Assembly: GCA_030151005.1 (NCBI GenBank)
Contig: JASLES010000266.1
Span: forward strand, 1-5,106
Source: Silvimonas sp.
GTDB lineage: Bacteria > Pseudomonadota > Gammaproteobacteria > Burkholderiales > Chitinibacteraceae
Direction: 5' to 3'
Length of the DNA: 5,106 nt
In this document: piece after piece, positions 1-5,106 of the stretch
Numbering within the stretch: position 1 is the first letter of the stretch
Layout: each line of letters opens with the position of its first letter
Position numbers and translations under genes: made by a program
Notes under the pieces: generated by a model
What the model was told of the DNA's origin: nothing
The model's database searches: none
The model's input: only the letters and a program-made list of their open reading frames with translations

Positions 1-611
1 AGCCAGACTGAACTGATTGCGGGCTCGCCCCGTGCCTCACGCGCATCGTTGACCGGGTGTGTATAGAACAGCATCTGGATTTCATTGAGCGCCCGATGCC
101 AGTTCAGCGCATCCGGCCCTTTGGGCAAAAACGGATCGATATTACGGCCGTTGACCACGTCTACCGGCGCACAGACCAGTTGCGGGTCTTGGGGTACACG
201 CAAGTACCAATGCTGGGGTGTGGCCGCCACAAAGTGAAAACCGTCTTCCTGAAATAGCCCGTTGAGCGCGCGAACCAGCCCGTCCGCATCTGCCTGACTG
301 ATGGGAAAACTATGGCCGTCTTGCAAGGACAACTGATCCCGGCCGACGTGCAGATGCACCGGGTCTGCACGCAACCAGTAACCAGGTTCAGCGTCGGGGT
401 GGTCCATCCCCAGCGTCAGTGGCGCTGCGGGCAGGCCCGGCACTTCAAAGCGTTCGGCCAGCCAGTCATGCCAGGATTGCGGGCGTGCGGGCATGCGCCG
501 GCCACGCCCCAGCATCTGGCCCAGCGCGGGCAGCTTCAGGTCAGAGATGATTTGCGTTTGCAGGTCAGCATCCGGCCAGATGCTGTGAGGAATAACAAGG
601 TGATAGCGCAT
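1..611 (-). CDS. RpfE-like / COG4255 conserved protein, C-terminus cut by window edge
   Basis: The reverse strand is open from the ATG at 611 to the left edge, giving 203 residues with no stop. It starts MRYHLVIPHSIWPDADL, has an early LPALGQMLGRGRR segment (about residues 28-39), and near the edge shows NGRNIDPFLPKG (about 154-165), LNEIQMLFYTHPVNDAREARG (about 176-196) and AISSVW. This pattern is that of the COG4255 / Xanthomonas RpfE family, often labelled regulatory protein or phosphoglycerate-mutase-like because the HPVN..R..G..W end resembles archaeal-type ApgM. The biochemical function is not established, and no catalytic claim can be made. The family is usually about 300 or more residues, so roughly a third is probably missing. 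In the Xanthomonas rpf cluster the gene lies next to recJ, which may therefore sit just left of this window. It follows the aldo/keto reductase by 42 bp on the same strand. No Shine-Dalgarno precedes the ATG. Family recognition is from memory. Confidence 0.8.
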   Translation of the reverse strand, partial: MRYHLVIPHSIWPDADLQTQIISDLKLPALGQMLGRGRRMPARPQSWHDWLAERFEVPGLPAAPLTLGMDHPDAEPGYWLRADPVHLHVGRDQLSLQDGHSFPISQADADGLVRALNGLFQEDGFHFVAATPQHWYLRVPQDPQLVCAPVDVVNGRNIDPFLPKGPDALNWHRALNEIQMLFYTHPVNDAREARGEPAISSVW

Positions 612-618
612 GGCGGGG

Positions 619-647
619 ATTCTAGCACGCCATGCGCATGGCTCTGC
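619..647 (-). promoter_or_regulatory. Candidate extended -10 promoter for the RpfE-like gene
   Basis: On the minus strand TGCTAGAAT forms an extended -10 (TGn plus TAGAAT, 5 of 6 matches to consensus; hexamer at 619-624). Only seven bases separate the hexamer from the ATG, so transcription would begin at or beside the A of the start codon. The -35 position with a 17-bp spacer (642-647, GCAGAG) is poor, which extended -10 promoters tolerate. The call rests on consensus matching only. Confidence 0.4.
629..642. repeat. 14-bp perfect palindrome GCCATGCGCATGGC
   Basis: The 14 bases equal their own reverse complement. The palindrome lies in the 42-bp gap between the reductase stop and the RpfE-like start, inside the spacer of the candidate promoter. 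There is no T-tract after it on the minus strand, so it is not a typical intrinsic terminator. An operator-like binding site or chance are both possible. Confidence 0.45.
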
Positions 648-653
648 CGTGGA

Positions 654-1697
654 TCAGGGGCGCTGATCTGTGGATGGCTTTTCCCACAAATTGATGCCGG
701 CCTCGACGGCATACCGGTCAATTTCTGTCAGTTCTGCCTCGGTGAAATCGAGCTTGCCCAGCGCGGCAACGTTTTCCTTGATCTGGGCGGGCGTACTTGC
801 GCCAATCAAGGCCGTTGTGACGCGTTTATCCCGCAAAACCCAGGCTAGCGCCATTTGCGCCAGGCTCTGGCCGCGACGTTTGGCAATCTCGTTGAGTGAA
901 CGCACCCGGGCAATGTTCTCTTCATTGAGATGAGACTTTTGCAGCGAGCCGCCACCCGGGTTGTTGACACGGGCGTGCTCCGGAATGCCGTTCAGGTATT
1001 TGTCTGTCAACAACCCTTGCGCCAACGGCGTAAACGCAATGCAGCCCGCGCCTTCGTCCGCCACGGCCGCCAGCAAGCCATGCTCTACCCAGCGATTGAG
1101 CATGTTGTAGGACGGCTGATGAATCAACAGCGGGATTTTCCACTCTCGCAACTGCGCGGCCATTTCCCGGGTTTTATTGGGCGAGTACGAAGAAATGCCG
1201 ACATACAAGGCCTTGCCCTGCGCCACTGCGGTAGCCAGTGCGCCTGCGGTTTCTTCCAGCGGCGTATCCGGGTCAAACCGGTGCGAGTAAAAAATGTCGA
1301 CGTAGTCCAGCCCTAGCCGCGCAAGGCTCTGATCCAGGCTGGCCAGCACGTACTTGCGCGAACCGCCGCCCTGCCCGTACGGCCCCGGCCACATATCCCA
1401 GCCGGCTTTGCTGGAGATGATCAACTCGTCCCGATATGGCTTGAAATCCTGCCGGAACAAAGTGCCAAAGTTGCTTTCTGCGCTGCCATAAGGCGGCCCG
1501 TAGTTATTGGCCAGATCAAAGTGCGTAATGCCCAGATCAAATGCCGTGCGCAACAAGGCGCGCTGGTGTTCCAGTGACGTAGTACCGCCAAAGTTATGCC
1601 ACAAGCCCAAAGACAATGCGGGCAGCTTGAGGCCGCTTTTGCCGCAAGTGCGGTACACCATCTGATCGTAACGGGATTCTGCTGCGAGGTAAGACAT
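654..1697 (-). CDS. Aldo/keto reductase, YghZ / L-glyceraldehyde-3-phosphate reductase type
   Basis: A complete 347-residue protein very close in layout to E. coli YghZ (about 346 residues), a cytosolic NADPH-dependent reductase of the AKR14 type that acts on L-glyceraldehyde 3-phosphate and methylglyoxal-like aldehydes. The AKR catalytic tetrad is visible: D61 and Y66 in THFDLANNYGPP, K97 in IISSKAGWD and H139 in FYSHRFD. Further family marks are MWPGPYG (102-108), GISSYSP (167-173), HQPSYNMLNRW (193-203), FTPLAQGLL (222-230) and the cofactor-phosphate segment ALIGASTPAQIKEN (296-309). The frame is open upstream to 1787, but the ATG at 1697 fits the family N-terminus and has a Shine-Dalgarno. 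It diverges from the carbonic anhydrase gene and precedes the RpfE-like gene. The exact substrate in this organism is inferred from the family. Confidence 0.93.
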   Translation of the reverse strand: MSYLAAESRYDQMVYRTCGKSGLKLPALSLGLWHNFGGTTSLEHQRALLRTAFDLGITHFDLANNYGPPYGSAESNFGTLFRQDFKPYRDELIISSKAGWDMWPGPYGQGGGSRKYVLASLDQSLARLGLDYVDIFYSHRFDPDTPLEETAGALATAVAQGKALYVGISSYSPNKTREMAAQLREWKIPLLIHQPSYNMLNRWVEHGLLAAVADEGAGCIAFTPLAQGLLTDKYLNGIPEHARVNNPGGGSLQKSHLNEENIARVRSLNEIAKRRGQSLAQMALAWVLRDKRVTTALIGASTPAQIKENVAALGKLDFTEAELTEIDRYAVEAGINLWEKPSTDQRP

Positions 1698-1701
1698 AGG
1701 A

Positions 1702-1709
1702 CTTCTCCG
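1702..1709 (-). promoter_or_regulatory. Ribosome binding site fixing the reductase start
   Basis: The minus strand reads CGGAGAAG, with GGAG seven bases upstream of the ATG at 1697. This favours that start over the upstream in-frame codons reaching 1787, which would also run across the candidate promoter. Confidence 0.7.
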
Positions 1710-1714
1710 AGGCA

Positions 1715-1734
1715 ATTTGCTTGATGTGGCAAAT
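1715..1734. promoter_or_regulatory. Inverted repeat ATTTGC-N8-GCAAAT, candidate operator
   Basis: A perfect 6-bp inverted repeat (1715-1720 and 1729-1734) with an 8-bp centre lies in the 129-bp divergent gap between the reductase and carbonic anhydrase genes. It overlaps the predicted transcription start of the reductase and touches its -10 box. A repressor or LysR-type site would fit such a position, but no adjacent regulator gene is visible and the assignment is inference. Confidence 0.35.
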
Positions 1735-1762
1735 ATTACGAAAGAAATTTGAGGTGTGTGAA
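1733..1762 (-). promoter_or_regulatory. Candidate sigma-70 promoter for the aldo/keto reductase
   Basis: On the minus strand TTCACA (1757-1762, 5 of 6 matches to the -35 consensus) is followed after 18 bp by TAATAT (1733-1738, 4 of 6 matches). Transcription would start near 1726, giving a leader of about 28 bases that carries the Shine-Dalgarno. I found no comparably good promoter for the divergent carbonic anhydrase gene in the same gap. Confidence 0.45.
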
Positions 1763-1826
1763 TACGCGTTCGATGACTGCACGACACAATGCGCGCCGCC
1801 TCAACAACAAGGAAGCATACGTCATC

Positions 1827-2582
1827 ATGAAACGCACCATTCTAGCCCTTCTGTTGGTCAGCGCTGCCAGCTTTGCGGCCGCAGCATCGACCCACTGGAC
1901 TTACGAAGGCACAGAAGGCCCGGCCAGCTGGGGGCAACTCAGCCAGGATTTCCGCTTGTGCGAGCAACGCCGCGCAGAATCGCCCATCGACATCACCAGC
2001 GCACGCAAGGCCCCCGCGGATACGCCCCGCCTTGCGTTCAATTACGGGCCGCTGCCGGTGCACTTGCTGAACACCGGGCATGCCATGCAGTTTGTCGCCG
2101 CGCCAGACAAAGACAGCGTCACCCTGGGCGACACCAGCTACAAGCTGCAGCAGTTTCATTTTCATTCACCGGGCGAAGAGCGCTTTGCTGGCAAGTCTTC
2201 CCCGCTGGACATGCATCTTGTCCACGCATCGGCCCAAGGCAAATTGCTGGTCGTCGCCGTGCAGTTTGAACTGGCAGATGAAAGCAACCCGGTGCTGCAA
2301 ACCCTGGAAGACCTGATGCCGCCAGAGCATGGGGCGGAGCACGTGGTCGACAGTATCCAGATTGACCCGGCGGCGCTGGTGCCGGTGCATTCCGGGTATT
2401 ACACCTATTCGGGCTCGCTCACCACACCACCCTGTTCCTAGGGCGTCACCTGGGTTGAACTCAAACAACCCGTCAAAATCAGCAAGGCGCAACTGGAGAA
2501 GCTACAACAGTTTTACGATCACAATCAGCGCCCGGTTCAACCCTTGAACGGGCGGGAAATTCTGGAGGTCGACCCGCAGTAA
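1827..2582 (+). pseudogene. Alpha-class carbonic anhydrase, interrupted by an in-frame amber codon
   Basis: Alpha-carbonic anhydrase interconverts CO2 and bicarbonate, here probably in the periplasm. The ATG at 1827 begins a signal peptide (MKRTILALLLVSAASFAAAA), after AAGGAAG at 1809-1815 with a rather long 11-base spacing. An earlier in-frame ATG at 1749 would bury the signal. Visible residues: zinc ligands H111, H113 (QFHFHSPGEE) and H130 (DMHLVH), proton-shuttle-like H85 (NTGHAMQF), the Cys pair C45 and C203, and T199 in SLTTPPCS. At 2439-2441 TAG ends the reading frame at 204 residues, where the family has Glu (PPCSEGVTW). The same frame continues with 46 normal carbonic anhydrase codons (GVTWVELKQPVKISKAQLEK onward) to TAA at 2580-2582. 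The truncated product keeps the metal ligands but loses C-terminal core strands, so it is likely misfolded. If the TAG were a base-call error, this would be an ordinary functional 251-residue gene. Confidence 0.88.
2439..2441 (+). other. Premature amber codon in the carbonic anhydrase frame
   Basis: TAG follows the codons for TTPPCS and precedes GGC GTC ACC TGG (GVTW). The homologous position is normally Glu (E205 in human carbonic anhydrase II), so a single G-to-T change of a GAG codon explains it. There is no frameshift. The following base is G, which is not a favourable context for strong readthrough. Confidence 0.9.
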
Positions 2583-2602
2583 TTGGCCCGGTATCCGCCA
2601 AC

Positions 2603-2632
2603 AAAAAAGACCGCACAGGGCGGTCTTTTTTT
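2603..2632. terminator. Bidirectional intrinsic terminator between carbonic anhydrase and dcd
   Basis: The stem GACCGC (2609-2614) pairs with GCGGTC (2620-2625) around the loop ACAGG. It is flanked by six A (2603-2608) on the left and seven T (2626-2632) on the right, so either strand yields a GC hairpin followed by a U tract. It lies 20 bp after the carbonic anhydrase TAA and 27 bp after the dcd stop on the other strand. Confidence 0.88.
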
Positions 2633-2659
2633 GCATGCAGGCTTGGGCACACGCAGCGA

Positions 2660-3235
2660 TCAGGTTTTGGGCAACGTGACGCCAACCTGCCCCTGATACT
2701 TGCCACCGCGGTCGCGATAACTGGTTTCGCACACGTCGTCTTCATCGGCCTCAAGGAACAAGACCTGCGCCACGCCTTCGTTGGCGTAAATCTTGGCGGG
2801 CAGCGGCGTGGTATTGGAGAATTCCAGCGTGACGTAACCTTCCCACTCCGGCTCAAATGGCGTCACATTCACGATAATGCCGCAACGCGCATAGGTGGAC
2901 TTGCCAAGACACACCGTCAGCACATTGCGCGGAATGCGGAAGTATTCCACCGTGCGGGCCAACGCAAACGAATTGGGCGGGATGATGCAATAGCCCTTGC
3001 CGGACACGTCGACAAAGCTGTTTTCGTCAAAATTCTTGGGGTCGACAATCGTGGAATTCAGGTTGGTAAACACCTTGAATTCGTCGGCGCAGCGAATGTC
3101 GTAACCGTAGCTGGAAGTGCCATACGACACGATGCGCTCGCCATTCACCATTTTGACCTGGCCTGCCACGTAAGGCTCGATCATCTGATGCTCTTCAGCC
3201 ATGCGGCGGATCCATCTATCGGACTTGATACTCAT
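2660..3235 (-). CDS. dcd: dCTP deaminase
   Basis: Dcd deaminates dCTP to dUTP in the cytosol, feeding dUTPase and thymidylate synthesis. It is a trimeric enzyme of the dUTPase-like fold. The 191-residue product starts MSIKSDRWIRRMAEE and ends GGKYQGQVGVTLPKT, both characteristic of the family, and has the usual length (about 188-193). Visible motifs are SYGTSSYGYDIRCADEFK (37-54), IIPPNSFALARTVEY (84-98), GKSTYARCGI (111-120) and VTPFEPEWEGYVTLEFSNTTPLPAK (124-148) with the catalytic Glu at 138. A GTG three codons upstream (3244) is in frame, but the ATG at 3235 matches the family N-terminus. Neither start has a clear Shine-Dalgarno. The gene converges on the carbonic anhydrase gene and diverges from bcp. 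Confidence 0.97.
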   Translation of the reverse strand: MSIKSDRWIRRMAEEHQMIEPYVAGQVKMVNGERIVSYGTSSYGYDIRCADEFKVFTNLNSTIVDPKNFDENSFVDVSGKGYCIIPPNSFALARTVEYFRIPRNVLTVCLGKSTYARCGIIVNVTPFEPEWEGYVTLEFSNTTPLPAKIYANEGVAQVLFLEADEDDVCETSYRDRGGKYQGQVGVTLPKT

Positions 3236-3267
3236 CGTTGTCACACCATCTACACAAAATGGGGGTT

Positions 3268-3273
3268 ATTGTA
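3268..3273 (-). promoter_or_regulatory. Candidate -10 box for dcd
   Basis: The minus strand reads TACAAT (5 of 6 matches to TATAAT), 32 bases upstream of the dcd ATG, implying a leader of about 25 bases. No good -35 lies at 16-18 bp, so the call is tentative. Confidence 0.3.
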
Positions 3274-3306
3274 ACTGCACCTGACTGGCGCGTGTGGTCT
3301 ACGTAC

Positions 3307-3320
3307 TTGCGCGCCCGCAA
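3307..3320. repeat. Inverted repeat TTGCG-N4-CGCAA in the dcd-bcp gap
   Basis: Perfect 5-bp arms (3307-3311 and 3316-3320) surround CGCC, between the candidate dcd and bcp promoters. The size and position would suit a regulator site, but arms this short occur by chance in GC-rich DNA. Confidence 0.25.
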
Positions 3321-3394
3321 ACGCGGCCTGTTTTGAGAAACTGTCCGCACATGACAGCGCCTGCGGCATTTTTGCAAAACACGATTGTTCTTAC

Positions 3395-3423
3395 TTGCCG
3401 CTTGTGATTGCATTGACCAAAAT
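3395..3423 (+). promoter_or_regulatory. Candidate sigma-70 promoter for bcp
   Basis: TTGCCG (3395-3400, 4 of 6 matches) and CAAAAT (3418-3423, 4 of 6 matches) are separated by exactly 17 bp. The expected start near 3430 gives a leader of about 38 bases that includes the bcp Shine-Dalgarno. This is a moderate consensus match without other support. Confidence 0.4.
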
Positions 3424-3467
3424 GAAGTCAGAAGGGCAAGCATCCCGAAAAACAACGGAGAATACAG

Positions 3468-3926
3468 ATGCTCAATGAATCCTGCCCGTCTCTCGAGTTG
3501 CCCATGACGGGTGGTGCGACTTTCAATCCGGCCTCGCTCAAGGGCGAAGCCTTTGTGCTCTACTTTTATCCCAAAGACAGCACCCCTGGCTGCACGGTAG
3601 AAGGCGCTGACTTTCGCGACAAACATGCCGACTTTGCCGCCGCTGGCGCCAGGGTTTTTGGCATCAGCCGCGACAGCATCAAATCCCACGAAAACTTCAA
3701 AGCCAAGATGGCCTTTCCGTTCGAACTCGTTTCGGACCCGGATGAGACCGCTTGCGCCGCTTTTGGCGTCATGAAAATGAAGAACATGTACGGTAAACAA
3801 GTGCGCGGTGTGGAACGCAGCACTTTTGTCATCGACAAGGAGGGCAAGGTGGTCCACGAGTGGCGCGGGGTGAAGGTGCCCGGCCACGTTGAAGCAGTGC
3901 TCAGCGTCGTGCAGGGCCTGAAATAA
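3468..3926 (+). CDS. bcp: Thioredoxin-dependent thiol peroxidase (Bcp/PrxQ peroxiredoxin)
   Basis: Bcp reduces hydrogen peroxide and organic hydroperoxides in the cytosol, with electrons from thioredoxin. The 152-residue protein has the usual length and the thioredoxin-like fold signature FYPKDSTPGCTVEGADFRD (33-51), with P35, T39 and peroxidatic C42, and conserved R117 in GVERSTFVID. The position five residues after C42 is Ala, where many Bcp proteins (including E. coli) have a second, resolving Cys. C6 and C96 (DETACAAFGV, matching the third E. coli Cys) are the only others. This suggests 1-Cys chemistry or a different resolving partner. The ATG at 3468 follows GGAG (3457-3460) by seven bases. 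The gene ends just before an intrinsic terminator and precedes the PIN-PhoH gene, an adjacency I recall as common in betaproteobacteria. Confidence 0.96.
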   Translation: MLNESCPSLELPMTGGATFNPASLKGEAFVLYFYPKDSTPGCTVEGADFRDKHADFAAAGARVFGISRDSIKSHENFKAKMAFPFELVSDPDETACAAFGVMKMKNMYGKQVRGVERSTFVIDKEGKVVHEWRGVKVPGHVEAVLSVVQGLK

Positions 3927-3932
3927 AGGGGG

Positions 3933-3958
3933 AAAGCCTGCCGCGCGCAGGCTTTTTT
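3933..3958 (+). terminator. Intrinsic terminator after bcp
   Basis: AAAGCCTGC (3933-3941) pairs perfectly with GCAGGCTTT (3947-3955) around a 5-base loop, and the T tract runs to 3958. It begins six bases after the bcp TAA and ends 49 bases before the downstream gene's ATG, so that gene probably needs its own promoter or partial readthrough. Confidence 0.88.
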
Positions 3959-3995
3959 GTTGGTGTCGCCCATGCGTATTGATCCGCCCGTCTAC

Positions 3996-4001
3996 AAGGA
4001 G
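3996..4001 (+). promoter_or_regulatory. Ribosome binding site fixing the phoH-family start
   Basis: AAGGAG lies six bases before the ATG at 4008. An in-frame ATG at 3972 (12 codons upstream) has no Shine-Dalgarno and sits only 13 bases after the bcp terminator T tract, so 4008 is preferred. Confidence 0.75.
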
Positions 4002-4007
4002 AGCCCG

Positions 4008-5106
4008 ATGGCCGCCCGCAAAACGAAGAAAACCCAGGAAACGAAGCTGTTCGTGCTGGATACCAACGTGATGATGCACGATCCCACGTCGATCTTCCGG
4101 TTTGAGGAGCACGACCTCTTTTTGCCGATGATGACGCTGGAAGAGCTGGACGGAAACAAGAAAGGCATGACAGAAGTTGCGCGCAACGCCCGTCAGACCA
4201 GCCGCTTTATCGAGGAGCTGATTGCCGGCCGTGAAGAAGACCTGCACGCCGGCGTGTCGCTGGAAGATGCCAGCAAGGGCCAGGCTTCCGGTCGTCTGTT
4301 CTTGCAGACAGAAGCCATCACCAGTGTGTTGCCGTCCCAACTGCCTATGGGCAAGGCGGACAACCAGATTCTGGGTGTGGTCCACCATCTGCAGCAAATG
4401 CAGCCCAAGCGGCAAGTCATTCTGGTCTCTAAAGACATCAACATGCGCATCAAGGCGCGCGCGTTGGGTCTGGCCGCAGAGGACTACTTCAACGACAAGG
4501 TGCTGGAAGACACCGACCTGCTGTACACCGGGATGCGTGAAATCGACCAGACTTTCTGGGAGAAAAACGGCAAGGATCTGGAGAGCTGGCAAGAAGGTGG
4601 TCGCAGTTACTGGCGCCTGAAAGGCCCGGAAGTCATCGACCTCTACCCCAACCAGTTGTTATTCCAGCAAGGCGAGCGGCCAATGGCGGCGCGCGTGGTG
4701 GAACTGGAAGGCAAAGCCGCCAAGATCGAGAGCTTGAAAGATTACTCGCACCAGAAAAACGCCATCTGGGGGGTGACGGCCCGCAATCGCGAGCAGAATT
4801 TTGCGCTCAATATGCTGATGAACCCGGATGTGGACTTTGTCTCTCTGCTGGGGCAAGCCGGTACGGGCAAAACCCTGCTGACCCTGGCGGCAGGCCTCGT
4901 GCAAACGCTGGAATCCAAGATTTACTCCGAGATCATCATGACGCGCGTCACTGTACCGGTGGGCGAGGACATCGGCTTTTTGCCCGGGACGGAAGAAGAA
5001 AAGATGCAGCCGTGGATGGGGGCGCTGGAAGATAACCTGGATGTCCTCAACCAGACCGATGCCGAAGCCGGCGATTGGGGCCGCGCCGCCACGCGTGACC
5101 CGATTC
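4008..5106 (+). CDS. PhoH-family ATPase with N-terminal PIN domain, C-terminus cut by window edge
   Basis: The frame stays open to the right edge, giving 366 residues. After a basic start (MAARKTKKTQ) comes a PIN nuclease domain (about 13-165) with its expected acidic residues: D18 in FVLDTNVMM, E45/E46 in LEELDG, D118 in KADNQIL and D143 in SKDINM. A linker (about 170-255) leads to the PhoH P-loop domain: ARNREQNFALNMLM (258-271), Walker A GQAGTGKT (282-289) and VTVPVGEDIGFLPGT (314-328). The rest of the PhoH domain, including Walker B, lies outside the window. This is the PhoH2 / YlaK architecture. Mycobacterial PhoH2 has been described as an ATP-dependent RNA helicase with RNase activity, so RNA processing is the likely role. 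Phosphate-starvation regulation is a name-based assumption and no Pho box is seen. The gene follows bcp after an intrinsic terminator. Confidence 0.93.
   Translation, partial: MAARKTKKTQETKLFVLDTNVMMHDPTSIFRFEEHDLFLPMMTLEELDGNKKGMTEVARNARQTSRFIEELIAGREEDLHAGVSLEDASKGQASGRLFLQTEAITSVLPSQLPMGKADNQILGVVHHLQQMQPKRQVILVSKDINMRIKARALGLAAEDYFNDKVLEDTDLLYTGMREIDQTFWEKNGKDLESWQEGGRSYWRLKGPEVIDLYPNQLLFQQGERPMAARVVELEGKAAKIESLKDYSHQKNAIWGVTARNREQNFALNMLMNPDVDFVSLLGQAGTGKTLLTLAAGLVQTLESKIYSEIIMTRVTVPVGEDIGFLPGTEEEKMQPWMGALEDNLDVLNQTDAEAGDWGRAATRDPI

Noticed and set aside
312..848. A 178-codon plus-strand frame over the RpfE-like and reductase genes.
   Set aside because: It lies opposite two conserved minus-strand genes and crosses their boundary. 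The composition is shadow-like (rich in Arg, Gln, Cys) with no family resemblance.
1698..1787. A 30-codon N-terminal extension of the aldo/keto reductase.
   Set aside because: The extension does not resemble the family, would cross the candidate promoter, and the ATG at 1697 has a well-placed ribosome binding site.
1749..1826. A 26-codon N-terminal extension of the carbonic anhydrase.
   Set aside because: The extension would put a polar stretch before a clear signal peptide, and a ribosome binding site precedes the ATG at 1827.
1838..1886. The hydrophobic Ala/Leu-rich start of the carbonic anhydrase as a membrane anchor.
   Set aside because: The short basic n-region, hydrophobic core and AAA/AS cleavage-like end fit a secretory signal peptide better than a transmembrane helix.
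2439..2441. Pyrrolysine or other programmed recoding at the amber codon.
   Set aside because: Pyrrolysine is not expected in this type of organism. The family residue is a plain Glu, no recoding structure is apparent, and a point mutation or sequencing error is simpler.
3957..3982. A promoter for the phoH-family gene just after the bcp terminator.
   Set aside because: TTGTTG and TATTGA are only 14 bp apart, and no pair with acceptable spacing matches consensus well.
3216..4592. A 458-codon open frame on the minus strand, antisense to bcp and the phoH-family gene.
   Set aside because: It is antisense to two clearly real genes and runs across the promoter gap and the terminator. The translation has no recognisable domain, and it arises from GC-rich codon bias on the sense strand.

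Overview
The window looks like a piece of a betaproteobacterial chromosome, possibly from the Neisseriales. It has moderately high GC, compact spacing, and Dcd, Bcp and PIN-PhoH proteins that read like betaproteobacterial versions. The taxonomic guess rests on remembered protein similarity and on the bcp-phoH adjacency, not on a search. I see no tRNA, rRNA, CRISPR array, insertion sequence or phage gene. The longest stretch without a gene is the 232-bp gap between dcd and bcp.

Left part (1-1697, minus strand): a partial gene for an RpfE-like / COG4255 protein runs off the left edge. Upstream of it, 42 bp away, is a complete aldo/keto reductase of the YghZ (L-glyceraldehyde-3-phosphate reductase) type. 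The RpfE-like gene has no Shine-Dalgarno sequence. An extended -10 box sits so close to its ATG that a leaderless transcript is plausible.

Middle part (1698-2632): an alpha-class carbonic anhydrase with a signal peptide is transcribed divergently from the reductase. Its frame is interrupted by one amber codon (2439-2441), exactly where the family has a conserved Glu. The remaining 46 codons continue in the same frame as good carbonic anhydrase sequence to a TAA. This is the most notable observation in the window: a recent nonsense mutation, a base-call error or, less likely, readthrough. A hairpin at 2603-2632, with A and T tracts on its two sides, appears to terminate both this gene and the converging dcd.

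Right part (2660-5106): dcd (dCTP deaminase, minus) diverges from bcp (thiol peroxidase, plus). bcp ends in a strong intrinsic terminator. Fifty bases further on starts a PhoH-family ATPase with an N-terminal PIN nuclease domain, cut by the right edge.

The genes are housekeeping or stress functions (nucleotide pool, peroxide and aldehyde detoxification, CO2/bicarbonate balance, RNA metabolism) and do not form one pathway. I found no convincing new system. The items worth checking are the amber codon, the possible leaderless gene and a few palindromes in the divergent promoter regions.
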